NCBI RefSeq assembly: GCF_019925205.1
Contig: NC_083562.1
Span: forward strand, 40,495,142-40,559,141
Reading direction: 5' to 3'
DNA from: Metopolophium dirhodum
Lineage: Eukaryota; Arthropoda; Insecta; Hemiptera; Aphididae
Length of the DNA: 64,000 bases
Below are positions 12,771-25,400 of the stretch, piece after piece. The notes beneath the pieces were generated by a model. That model was given only the letters and a program-made list of their open reading frames with translations. It was not told the origin of the DNA and searched no databases. The translations under genes were made by a program, and so were the position numbers. Every line of letters starts with the position of its first letter. Position 1 is the first letter of the stretch.

Positions 12771-13770
12771 GGTTAGGTATCCTAACAGCCATATGGCTGT
12801 CGATACCTATAACATTAGCCATTAGATATCTATCATATAGTTAACAATATTATATCTATATGAATCTTCTTCACCATAAAACCGTTTTTTTTTTTTTTTA
12901 ATTTTTTCACTGCTACACTATTTAAACTCTGTAACATGTACGCGTGTATGCTACATAAAATAAAATATTTTTTATTTTTATTTCATTTATTTATTTTTAT
13001 TTAATTTTTAATTTTTTTAATTTAAATTTTGTTCTCTATATGATTTAATTATTTAAGTTTAAAATAATGGGACCCAGGGTTTTCTAAAGTTGTACGGTTA
13101 CTGGCAAATAATTATTTGATTATAAAACTACCTATATAGTATATATTTGAAGGGTCTTATATTTTTATATTATACTTGTAAGAAGTGATTCCCTAGGCTA
13201 CCTGGCTACCTGTATATAACATATTATATTACGTGGTACCTGAAGTCATGAATAGTAAACCCAAAATTATAAAAGAAAACTAATAATTTTCAGTTGGCTA
13301 TTTTTGATCCAATCTTCCATTAATTTTATGACCCTGGTGACCACCGATATTTTTTGGAACCTCACAAATTATATCCAAACTAAAAATGAAGAATTTAATG
13401 TACTCGTTAACAAACAAAATTTACAAAAGTAAAATAAGTAGTTTTAATCAAATCAATCAAAATGTATTTACTATTTAATGATGTATTTCCAATAGTAACA
13501 ATTTTAAATGTAAATACTGAATATGATTGTACAAGAATGAAACAATTTTCAAAAAAATACCTTATCTTTGAACTAATGCAATAATCAACTTGTGTTTACA
13601 ATAATTGGTAATAACTGTAACAAGTAATATAATAATATAGATTATAAGCAAATGATAAATTACAATTTTAGTATCATAACCTGACATATTGTGCAATTTG
13701 AAACTTTTGAACTATTATTAATTTGGAAAAACATTAAATGATCTGAATAAATTATTAAATTATTTAAGGG

Positions 13771-16700
13771 ATGGATTCGGTGACATCAGCACTTGCAAAT
13801 GTGGCTGCTAATAAAGGTGGTATTTATGGAAGTCTAGTTTATTTACGTTCCGAAATGGCAAAAAAAAATGGAGCATTAAAAGAATTTCAAGAATATGGTG
13901 GTGTCAAAATATTGAGCAGATTACTACAACAAGTCAACCCTAAAATAACATCATTAGTTTTAAGCATTCTTGGAGACTACAGTATGAATTCAGAGTGTCG
14001 TGAGGAAGTAATTATAATTCCTTTATTAAACAAATAAAAATCACTTTTAGATATAAATATTTATGTATTAACGCATTGTTCTTGCAGTTACTTGATTATG
14101 GTGTTCTCAAAGACCTTAGTTTCATAATGAAAAATATAAATGTTGATTCGATTCACTATCGCATATTTAGGTTGATCGCTAATCTAGCTAAATCTGAAGC
14201 CCATATTCAGGCCATGTACAAACATAATATTCATAGTATAACTATACAAATATTATCAAATACTGATAGTGATCTTACCAGATATACAGCAATTCGAGCT
14301 CTTAGGTAAAACTTGGTTAACTTTGTCATACTTTACCTAAAAAATTTGTTACTTTCAATATTATTTTTAATGATTTAGAAAAATATGGGAAAATTCATCA
14401 AAAATTGGTTGTTCAGAAATGTTAAAGTTACGAGCTGTTAAAATAATCTCAGATTCCTTAAAATCAGAATGTAAGGAAATAGTTATGGCTGTTCTACGAG
14501 CCCAAACTGCCATTTTGTATCGAGTTTTAGAGTTAAAACATGCAAAAAATAGTTTGGATGCTGTTGTACAGGTAATAATGGTGTATAATTTATAAAAATG
14601 ATAATCATGAACACTAAAAAAAATGTCTTATTAATTATTATTATAGATTTTAGGAAATAGTGAAGAAAAAAGTATTGATAACATATGTATTTTAGTGAAT
14701 TTATTACCAGAACAACCATTAGTTTCCAAAATAATATACGCAATGTGTAAAATTCGAGACGCTTTAGGATATTTACATCAATCACGTTTGATCGTGCATA
14801 TCACTGAAATTTTAAAAAAAGAAGATAACCATTGTAAGTTGCATATAATTTTATAACAACAATCAATATGCTAAATTTAAATTAATTGTTTAGTACTAAC
14901 ATTAAATCGTCAATGCATTTTTACAATAACAAGGATCCTTTATACTTTGTAGCTTAAACATTTACTTGTCTATTTAATGTACCTATACTGTTTTTAATAA
15001 TACATTTTTTTATTCTAAATTATAGATTTAACATTATCAATGTGTCTTTTATTGCAATGTCCACTCAACCGTATTAGATTTGTTGGTATACAAGACTGGC
15101 AAAGCCTATTTTTGGGCTTAATCACCAGTACAAATCATACTTATATTGATATAGCAATTAATACTCTACCACATTTTCAATATTGCAACGTTACAATAAA
15201 AGTATGTATCACTCGAATAACTTATTTGTTATTATGATATTTTTAATTTTTAATTTTTTGTCAAGTCATTTTTGTTATCCAATGTATTATTAGTGTGAAC
15301 AATACGTTGTGAACGTTTTAACATGTATTTAGATGTATTTCTATCATTTGTTTCTCTATTTGAACTAGATATTGATTCCAATTGTTGTGCTATACTAAAA
15401 AATCTTGGAGATCTCTTGCCCAATATCTGTTGAGTGTCTGACCTATCTGCTTTTATCTTTTTTAAGTGTTTTTGATATACTGTTTTATCTTGGTTTAGGG
15501 CTTCAACAAGAGCAAATGACTCTTGTTCAGTCATGTTAACCAATCTACGATTCATTTTTATCCAATCACTATCCAATATTTGATCAATTGTCCAACGCTT
15601 TCTAGGCTCTGGTTGTAAAATATTGTCTATACACAATTTCACATTCTCACTTATTATTTTCTCTACAGAAGGTTGATGTTCCCAATCTCGTTTGACCTTC
15701 AAATATTTTAATCGAAAAGAAAAGAAAATTTTAATATATATAAAATATACATGGTATATTATGAGTGATAATATACTTGTTGCTTGTACATTAACTTCAT
15801 GTTTTTTCTATTGAAAGGCATTTTCTTGTTAAGCATGACATATAATACCACACCAAGTGACCATATGTCAGATGTTTTACCATCATATGGACGTGTAGTC
15901 AATATTTCTGGTGGTGCATAACCCAATGAACAACAATAAGTACTACAGTTCAGTCTTTTAGAACTTACAAATTTTGAAAAACCAAAATCTGTTAACTTGA
16001 CCGTATAATGCTCGGTAATGAGAATATTTTCACATTTTATATCTCGATGTACTATTTCCATTGTGTGTAAATATTGCACCGCTAATGCTACCTGTCTAAA
16101 CCATATACGAGCTTGTTTTTCTTTTAATGCCCCATGATCGATAATATACTGCAAAAGATCACCTTAGAAATATAGAAACTCATTTTTGTTATTCATGATT
16201 TTAATAAACTATATTTTGTACAAAAAAGTCAAATTTAAGAGTGTAAAAAAATAAGAACTGGATACACTAATGAAATGAATGTATTGATGTACTATTAAAT
16301 TTTAGTGTTGGTTATTGTATCCAGATAGTTTGTCAAAAGAAACTATTCTTGAAAAAAGACAATTCATAAAAATATAATATATATTTATTGGTCTAATCCA
16401 TAATTCAGAAAATATACAGTGTTCAAATGATACTTATTTTTGGTACATTTTGAAATTTCCTAATTAGTGTTTATATTCAATAGAGAACAATATAAAACGG
16501 TTCTTTTATCTTCAAAATATCATAAACTATATAGCCATAGTGGCACCGGCTCGTCATTGTGGTCATGATAAATATATATTGACCTAACTGCTGTATTGTA
16601 TGGTATTATTGTAATGATATAAGTTAAAAGCATTTATATTTTAGATTCTGAGTGGAGTCTTGATTTTACAATGATGTGTATTTATTTTTTTTGTTTCTGC

Positions 16701-19700
16701 ACACTAAGTAATAGAAAACATGCTTTAATTTTAAGCTTTGAAAGTGGTTTTTGATAGACAATTGGATCTAGTTGGTACTTTTGAGAGGACAAAATGAAAA
16801 TTCCCAGTGTTCTTCTTTATTATTGAGAATAACAACAACAAAAAAGGCGGGGAAAAGTGGGTCGCTGTGATGGATTGTGTTAAATTTGAATTCAATGATA
16901 TAATATCATTGTATAAGAAAAACGATTCTGAGCAAAGAATCTCATTCCTAGAAATGTCTAGCCTATGATATTACTAAGTATATTTAATGATATTATTGTG
17001 AATAAAGTAATTTATATATAACCCATTTACATAGAACCTTGTTGTAAATTTTCAATCCTTAGATACAAAATTTAAACATTTTATAAATTTTTAACTACAA
17101 AATAATTATTAAACTCTAAATACTTATAAAAAGAACTGTGCCTATGTTTTTTTTCATATTTTTCAACTGCTATTGTAACAATATATCAGGAGCCTTGTGT
17201 TTAATTTTCAAGCATTAATAACATTTTATTGACAGTCTGAAAGAAAACTAAAAAAATTGAAAACTGACAATGTCTGTAAACAGCTCAAAAAGAGTCAAAA
17301 TATTTTTAAAATATTATGGTGTATAAAAAATAAAAATATTAACATTCAGTGAAATTTTCATGTATCTACAGTTATTCATTTTAGAATTACAACAAAATAA
17401 CAAATTCGCTACATGAGAAATCGAGTGAATATCCAACCATGTAGAAATATGAACTACAAACGCTCATAAAAATTTCAATTGATATGCTTGTAGACATTTT
17501 TTTTTTTTTTTTGATAAAGATAGACAAACTTATGAGGAATCTTGTGTTACATTTTAAATTCTCAGATTTAAAAAAAAAAATTTGAATTTCATACTCAAAA
17601 AAATTTGCACATTTTTGTGATTTTTATGTATTTTGTAACGAATTTCGAACTTTATATGCCTATAAAAATAATTAACTTTTAACTTTTAACTTTTTTTTTA
17701 AATAATGAGTGGTTTAACAAGTAGTTATGATTACAGAAAACAATTATACTATATTTATTTATAATGTAAACATTTGTAAGAAAATTATTGATGTCTATTA
17801 TTTTAAAAACATATTTTTTTTATTCCTTGATTTGATTTTAGTGCAATATATAAAAAAACTTATTTGAAATAAGTAGACAACATATTTTTAATAATGTAAA
17901 ATACTTTGGAAAAAAGTGTTACTGACTAATTATTTTTGATGAACTATCCTAGATCTGCTTTTATATTGTTACCTATATATTTTAGTTAATTAATAATAAT
18001 AATGATTTTTGTACCTCTTTCTGCAAATGCCATAAAAACAAATAATACCGCTTTCTTTTGTAAAATACTGTGTGTATATATTATATATGGATGATTAATT
18101 TGACGTATAATATCTAGCTCTCGAGGCAAAAACTTAGAAACATAATCCTTGCTCGTCTGTCTTGTGTCAATTATTTTCACTACCAAATTTAATTCGTTAT
18201 CTTCTTGTATATATTTAACATGGCGTACTTCACCGTAACTTCCATTTGATATATGATCTAATATAATGTATCCGTCAGACTTAAGAATGTTTGTTTTTGA
18301 TAACTCTTTATTTGATTTTGTAGTTTTATTATTAAATAAAAACATTATTGGTAAAAACAGTTGTAAAAAAATATATTTATTTAAATAATTTAATTTTTAG
18401 TGAGGTAAAATAATAATTCTTCCATAGTAATAGAATATAAGAATGATAATAATATTTATTAGCCAAGGCGGTAATTACAATAATAATATAGTATGCTATA
18501 ATTTACATTAATATTTGTTTAATTGCAGAAAATGGTAGAAAAAGGTTTGATTCCTATGTTGATCAAGCTTTTATCTTTGTACATAAAAACAAATAAAATG
18601 CCTCATATGTGTCCATTGGAGATGAAAGCTAAATCATTAGATTCTTCGACATTTGTTAACTGTGCCTCTCCAACAACTACGTATGATCATGATGCAAGCC
18701 CTATTTGGACACCGCCTAAAGATGATAACATAGCCACAGATTCGCATTCTCCATATTATTCCCCAGTTTGTGAATCTTTTGATATTGAGTCTGTGAACGC
18801 AGACGATTCAAAATCTGATGTCAGTGACTTTGAAGAAAAGGTCAAATAAAATTCACAATACTTCCACTAAACAACTATTATCAATATAACTTATTTTAAT
18901 ATCTAATATAAATGTATAAATCACATTTTAGGACGATGAAATTATAGAACATTCATCTCCAGATGAAATTGTAGAACATTCATCTCTAGAAGATACAACA
19001 GTGTGTAAAATAATACAGTTCCTAACACATGTAATGTACATAGAAAAAGTTGTGTTATTAATGGCTGATAAAAATGTGTGGGAGACAATTTTAGATTATA
19101 TGCAATATATTGAAAATGGACATAACAATTCAAACGCATTAAAGATATTAGAGTTTATTACTCGGTACGTTTTTCTTTTTTGTTCAGTTTCACAATAAAT
19201 TATTACATTGTATGTTTTTATTTTATAGTGAAGTTCTGAACTTAAATAGCATTCTCACTGAAGAGTTAATTTTAACAACACATCGAAGGCTATGTAGACC
19301 TATTCACGAACTCGAGTTGTGCAAGTATTGTATGATCCGAAACAAATTGGGTATGAAAATCACCAAAAATACTCAATCATTTTCATCAAAGTTTGGAGAA
19401 GGTATGATGACTGGTATAATGGATGAACCAGATACACCAGATGCTAAACTAAAACTTAAAATATTAGTGTCTGTTCATATCCCTCTTGTCATTCAAAGGT
19501 AAGTTGTATGTTATAGTTTTATCACCAACAATTTTTATATTATAAATAATGAACTATAATGACTACGGATAAGACCATTGATTACAAATTTAATGGTTTA
19601 GAATTTTGATACGTTTAAAATAAATTAGAAAATTCTAAAAAGCGTAATTTGAAGATGAATATAGATTAACCATTACAAATTTACAAAAACTTTTTACAAA

Positions 19701-22236
19701 TTAGTTTTTTCTATACTCTATATTTCTATTCAAATTTTAAAAACACCTGGATGAAACCAGGTTTTGGTTAGGTAACACTCACCTGTTGCCCATTTAGCCT
19801 ACTAAGTGCTTTTTATAGTATCATAGTTTCTAGATATTGAGCATAAATTGTACTTAGAGGTAATTTTTTAATTTTTCAATTTCTTAATTGTTTTCATTAA
19901 AACAGAAAAAATTGATGGCAGATATATTTAATGAAGTGTCAATTTATTTTAAATACACAATTTATTGAAAATCATTAAATAGTGGTAGTTTGAAAAATAA
20001 GCACTGAGAACATATAAAGAACATATAAAAATATTGAATTATCTGTTAATGCATTTATGTATTATAATAATTACCTACTTATAAGCATTGTTAAAAATGA
20101 TTTTTTGTTGGTTATACAATGAGAAAAAAAAAATTTTTGTGGAATAGGTACTTAACGATTAATTGAGCATCATCCATATAAAAAGTATTTATTATCAATA
20201 GTGGATTTTAGTTAGAAATGATAGTCAGCAAACACATAAGAAGTGCCTCTTGTCGAGCTTATCCATGAGCCCCTGACATACCTATCTATAACAAACTCTT
20301 TTCGCTGTAATTTAGGTAATCCCTAGAACAAAATATAGGGAGTTTCATCGGTATTTCCCTAATAAACAACTGTTAACTTTGCCAACGTTCATTATTAAAG
20401 TTAGAAACTTACTGTACTAAAAGTCCTTAAAATATGCAACTAAAATTGATTTTATTAATAAAAAAAAACCATAGTATATATATAAAAATGTTAAAACATC
20501 AAAAATAATTAATAATTTATGAATTAATAATTACTTAACCTCATCTAACTCAGATATTTCTAATGATTATACGACTGAATATTTATTATTTTAGGCATAT
20601 TTAAACAAAATACAACAATGTAGTTGAAAATAAAAATTATGTTGGTAGTCAAATAAGTAGTTAAAATTTCCTAGTAATACGATTCCATACTTCATATTCC
20701 GATACAAAATAATGATCACCACGATACATGAACGTCCGGAACACATACTGATGTTTAATTATTTGTACAATGTAGAATCTATATCTCATTAAGTTTCTAA
20801 TTGTCAATAGCAATGTTGTTTATTAGTTGACAAAGATACTTTTTAAGTAAAGATAATTTATTTTGGGAATTTCGTTTCCCAAAATGATGTCCAAACACAA
20901 CATTGACCGACAATACTAAATTATAAATTATAAAAATAATTAAATGCAAAAAATTCACTAATATGCTAACAAATTTTTCAAATATACCATTTTCCAAAAA
21001 CAATTTACTTGACAAAATAATCAAAATTATACATAGTCAAATGTTGTATTATTAAATATATTTCACAAAAAATGTATATCTTACCCAAAGTCTAAAATAA
21101 TATATGAACACCACAAACTGCGAGAAATCCTGAACACTATTCCATAATAAATAAATTGAAAATTACATAAACAACTTCGGCTAATAGCTCTACTGGTAAT
21201 TGGTATAATATTATATTTTTTGAGATATTCTTATTTTTTTTTTAATCTTATTCAACTATTACGTGGTCGCCAGGAACTATATTTTTTCATTTACCTTGTA
21301 CCATGTACCATATTGAATCTATATAAAATATTTTTATACTATAAATCATAGATTATTGTATACTAATTACTTATATCTTCTTTCATCAACAAACTTTATT
21401 TAAATCAATTGATCAATATAATTGTATTTTTCAGCAATCCCAAACTATTGATTCTACTGTTATCTCGTTACAAAGTATATTACATGTTGTGTAATATAAT
21501 TAAAGATGACCAAAATCCATCATTTGATGATGCTATTGGAGCTTTAATAGCTTTATTTGATAAAGTAAAAATTACTTTTAAAAAATCAGAAATACAATAT
21601 TGTCAAACCCGAGATTGCAATAAAAGTATTGTACAAAAAGAAACTACTGTAACAATAGAGATGGATGATGGTGTATTAATAAATGCAAATAAATCCTTAT
21701 TATCGTTAAAATCTCCAATGTTTGAGGCCATGTTTCGATGCGGAGGTTTTAAGGAAGCATACCAAAATACTGTACGTTTAAATGATGTAAGTTCTGATTG
21801 TATCAAATCATTTTTACTTCTACTTGAAGTATATTGTGATTGTCTTTTGCCCGAAAATATCAATGTTCTCTTAGAATTAATAACAATCACAGATCAATAC
21901 ATGTCAAATGAATTATCTGAAAAAATTATTGTGTTTATGATAAACTCTATTTCGGTTGATAATTGTGATATAATTTATGGATGGGCAAAAGATTTTGGTC
22001 ATCAGTTAAGACTCGGAGCTAATGTGGATTTAGATGTTGTCAAATATTTATTTACTTCAAATTCAAGATTCCCTGACCGTGTAAAAAGTATCAAAAAAAT
22101 CAGTAGAAGTAGTTACGGAAAACTTTTTATTGAAGATTTAACAACCTTAATAAAACGTGGATTGTCGAGTATAATAACTTTTGATGATAAAACATCATTA
22201 TTTTATCTGAACAAATTACATAGTGGACTAGATTAA
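13771..22236 (+). CDS. ARMC5: ARMC5, armadillo-repeat and BTB domain protein
   Basis: Nine coding exons: 13771-14007, 14088-14305, 14379-14571, 14647-14833, 15026-15201, 18529-18840, 18932-19164, 19229-19498, 21435-22236. The sum is 2628 nt, 875 aa, and all junctions keep frame; human ARMC5 is of similar size (about 935 aa). The N-terminal two thirds is leucine-rich helical repeat sequence (for example GGVKILSRLLQQ, LLDYGVLKDLSFIMK, ALKILEFITR). The last exon carries a BTB domain from about residue 678 (VTIEMDDGVLINANK, SLLSLKSPMFEAMFRCGGFK). This domain order is that of ARMC5, a substrate adaptor for a cullin-3 ubiquitin ligase in vertebrates. A serine/proline-rich linker lies in exon 6. The exon 6 donor, GTCAAA, is weak; reading through it reaches a stop three codons later. 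The 3.3-kb intron 5 holds a kinase gene on the other strand. A polyadenylation signal AATAAA lies near 22440. Confidence 0.88.
15250..18345 (-). CDS. Testis-specific serine/threonine kinase-like (TSSK)
   Basis: Three exons on the minus strand: 18015-18345, 15777-16162, 15250-15696, giving 1164 nt and 387 aa in a consistent frame. A full kinase domain is present: glycine loop ISNGSYGEV (about 33-41), ATP-binding lysine 57 in LVVKIID, helix-C glutamate 76 in FLPRELDII, HRDIKCEN with catalytic D151, DFG at 169-171, and the DIWSLGVVLYVML helix. The hinge leads into ERGDLLQYIIDHGALKE, and HRDxKCENxL with DFGFSK points to the TSSK family. The usual APE motif is PPE in CSLGYAPPE. The C-terminal 80 residues are basic and unassigned. 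The gene lies wholly in ARMC5 intron 5, antisense to it, and its own large first intron holds a repeat A copy. TSSKs act in sperm development; expression here is inferred only. Confidence 0.87.
16639..17700 (+). repeat. Dispersed repeat A, copy 2
   Basis: It starts near TTTTAGATTCTGAGTGGAG and continues through AATGATATAATATCATT and AACGATTCTGAGC at about 16900-16940, then the same AT-rich tail as copy 1 in reverse. Sequence after about 17300 resembles 43400-43620 (TATGAACTCCAAGTG against TATGAACTACAAACG), so the full element is probably over 1 kb. It lies in the first intron of the TSSK-like gene and hence also in ARMC5 intron 5. Confidence 0.65.
18935..18988 (+). repeat. 27-bp coding tandem duplication in ARMC5
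   Basis: In exon 7 the protein reads DEIIEHSSP then DEIVEHSSL. The underlying 27-bp units differ at two or three bases. The duplication adds one acidic/serine unit to the linker before the last armadillo part. Confidence 0.8.
19499..21434. other. ARMC5 intron 8, no gene seen
   Basis: A 1.9-kb AT-rich intron. A short minus-strand open frame at 20797-21024 has no recognisable motif. A small stem, TTTGGGAA with TTCCCAAA, occurs near 20870. Nothing else could be supported. Confidence 0.5.
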
Positions 22237-22438
22237 TCTAGTAACATGAGTACATGATTAAATAGTGTACAGTGCTCACTAATTAAAAATTGTGTGATTA
22301 TGAAATCACCATTTTTCGACCGCATTAAATTAGTACAATTAGTGGGACACTATATACCTATTAAATATAATATACTATATTGTATGATATTTATGTTTTG
22401 TGATTTTTTTTTCATATTAGTTTTATCGTTGTAAAATA

Positions 22439-22446
22439 TTAATAAA
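22439..22446 (+). terminator. Polyadenylation signal of ARMC5
   Basis: AATAAA lies about 200 bp after the ARMC5 stop codon and about 30 bp before the stop codon of the convergent gene, so the two 3' ends are packed closely and the transcripts probably overlap. Confidence 0.6.
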
Positions 22447-22473
22447 GACTAATTATGGTCAAAACATAATTAC

Positions 22474-25400
22474 TTAATACTGATTTTTTATTGTTAATGT
22501 CCTTAATGAATACATTTTATTCAAACAACATCTATTCATACTGTTAATGTCTAATGCTAGGATATGATAACTCCCTTGACTACAACATAAACAATGAGGA
22601 AACAAATTATTATTTTCTGTTGAATGTATATTTGATGTTGTTTGGTTATCGTTAACATGTAATATCCGACTGTTATCTGAAATCAGGTGAATCCAAGTTA
22701 AGCTAAAAGTATTGTATTTTGTATAATAACACGAGAAAATTTACCATTTGATTCCACATCCATTAGGTCCGTTTTTAGATTGTCATGTTTATTTTTCATT
22801 GAGTTCTTGTACATTTTTATTGCTTCTTCATAATTTGGAGGCGCCTCGTAATCTGGTGGTGGTTCATATGCTGGTGGCTCGTCAATTAAATAATTTGAAT
22901 TCACCCTTCCTATTTCTGAAGTCAGACTGTTGTCTTCTAATTGAATTCCTTCCACTTAAAAACACAATGATGGTTTAACTTCATGTTAAAATGTAATAAT
23001 GTTATATTAATTGTACTCACAAAGTAGCTGACTGATGGATATAAGTCGATTTTGAAAATCTGTCTGAATGTGGTAACTTGTAGCAATTTTATATACTACC
23101 ATTAGAACTATTATGAAAAATATTATGAAACCTGCAATGACAAAAATAAGTATAGATAAAGGTACATGTTATGGGTACGATTCACATTAGTTAAGTACAA
23201 TAAAAAACTTTTATTATCCATCATAGCTTTTAAACCTTTAACCTTGTTAGTGTTCTATCTCTTCAGTGGTAATCGGTCAAAGAGTTAATTTGAAAAAGTA
23301 GACAAAAACCCCGTAACACATTTTTATTGTCAGACAAAAAATCCGAAAATAGAAAATATTCTATTCAATTTGCATTTATAATTATATTAATAATTAATAA
23401 TACATATAATATATTATACCTATTCATTTAAAAAATGTTATTAATTTTCTTATTCAATGTTAATAATATGTTGTATTTGATTTACTTGCCTTATACTTAT
23501 TATTCAAAATAATGGTCAATATATAAGTTAAAAAATATATAAGAAAAAATCAGACTTGGGTAAAATACTTTATGATAATAATATTCCTAAATATTTGGAA
23601 TACTTCACAAAAATTAAATATTACATTTAAAATGTAATGTTAAATGGTACATTTAACGGACAACAAAGTGAACTGGATCAGCTAGTATATTATATAATTA
23701 TATTAATGAAAATGTAATAAAATATTTTAGTATGTCGGACTATCGGACTTTTTATCTGAAAATAAAAAAATGCATGGACATTTTGCCCAACTTTTTAAAA
23801 CGAACTTTTCATACGGGATTCCATTTCAAATCTTATTTGAATAAACAGTAATTAATTTCCAGTTGAAAGTTTATATTTGATATTTAAATATACCTACATT
23901 CTACAGGGCTATCAAAAGTATAGCCACATATTATGACTGAGAGTAAATAAATAGATATTATATCAACAGATTATAAAATCGAGGTAATTTATCCTTAATA
24001 TAAATTGGTTAGGTTAACCTAACCGTGAAACATCGAACACATAAGATGTCATGAGATATATCATTATAACATTATGACTGTAGAATAGATCTTCTATATA
24101 TTATTATCATGTATTGAACAGTTGAATGTAACATTGTAACCTAATATATTTTCTTAAGAGAATGTCATCGCACCATTTGTTTTCTCACTTGCATTTTTTT
24201 TGTTTATTTTGAAAGTCGAATACAAAGTCAAATAACAATAAAATATAAAATCGATGTGTCATTCCCTCAAAAATATTATTTTCTATCTTTTTTGTAATGG
24301 GGGATTTTACCCTAAGATTACTCAAAAACATAGAAAAAATGATTCTGCGTTAATGCGTTTTGTCTATGTTGCGCGTGGTACAGAGAGAGAAAACAAATAG
24401 TGCGCTGACATCCTCTTAAAGTATAGCCTCGAACCCGTCAGATAGGAAATTATTTATCTCTAATGTTTGGTTTCGTGACCCAGTTTGGCCGGGCTGTACC
24501 GGACCGGTTTTGAATACAATACGTCCCGTTGTCCCAGAATCGAACTTCAATCATTTATGTTAGCAATTTGTCATTTTGTATTTTAATGAACATTTCTAGT
24601 AGTTATAGCCAGGTACAAGGCCGGATTGGAAAATCTCAGTGGGCCGCTTAAAGTTTGGGCCGGTCGTGTGAGTGAAATGAGTGAAAATAAATTCATGTTT
24701 AAAATACGATTGGCCACGTATAAGCTCGTAATAATTATAGACGTAATTTTGGCTCACGGAATATGTAAATGGGCCGCTTATAGAAGTGAAAATCTCGATG
24801 GGCCGATACATACCAATCCGGTCCTGGCCAGGTAGGTAAAATAGAAAACATTATTGTTTTGATAAATGGTATTTATCAATTTTAAAATTATTTTCCGGCT
24901 CGGTGACGAGGACGACAATCATTACTGAATGATAGGTATCTATAACCTATGTTCGTCGTTTTCCTGCATCTCCTAGAAAATTTTTGTTATCCATTGTCGC
25001 TAATTAATAATTTCCTCGGTTATTCACTTCGATTTGTAACGGTGAGTTAGTTATTTCCTTACCAACGTGTGAATGCTGACCGTTGTGAGTGGTATTCTAG
25101 TAGGTAATAAATTTTAAAAAATAGTGTGTAAAACTGATTGATTGGGGAGGACTGGTATATTAAATTTTAAGGAAAAAATACAAATTTTTGTCCCGGTTTA
25201 AGTAGGTAAAATAAAATATGGCAACTCATTAATTTAATAAGTGAAATTTATTTATGATTGTTCATTAAAATTTGTAAATTGTACAACTTTTCATTTTAAG
25301 AGGGACATTTTATTCTAGTCGCATTGTAGTTAAATAACGCCAGAAAAATACCTACTCAATAATGTGTACTATTTAGATTTTAGATCAGTCATCACCGACT

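Larger units (their letters stand above)
11516..13770. other. Divergent intergenic region, CCZ1 / ARMC5
   Basis: This holds the upstream regions of both flanking genes. No promoter motif could be assigned with confidence. A 28-bp perfect palindrome lies at 12015-12042 and a 52-bp-arm hairpin at 12641-12770. ATT-rich simple sequence lies near 11938-11990. ARMC5 may have a 5' non-coding exon, since an acceptor-like TTTAAG lies just before its ATG. Confidence 0.5.

Noticed and set aside
24596..24835. Two opposite-strand ORFs of about 70 codons
   Set aside because: They are mirror readings of an inverted-repeat MITE.
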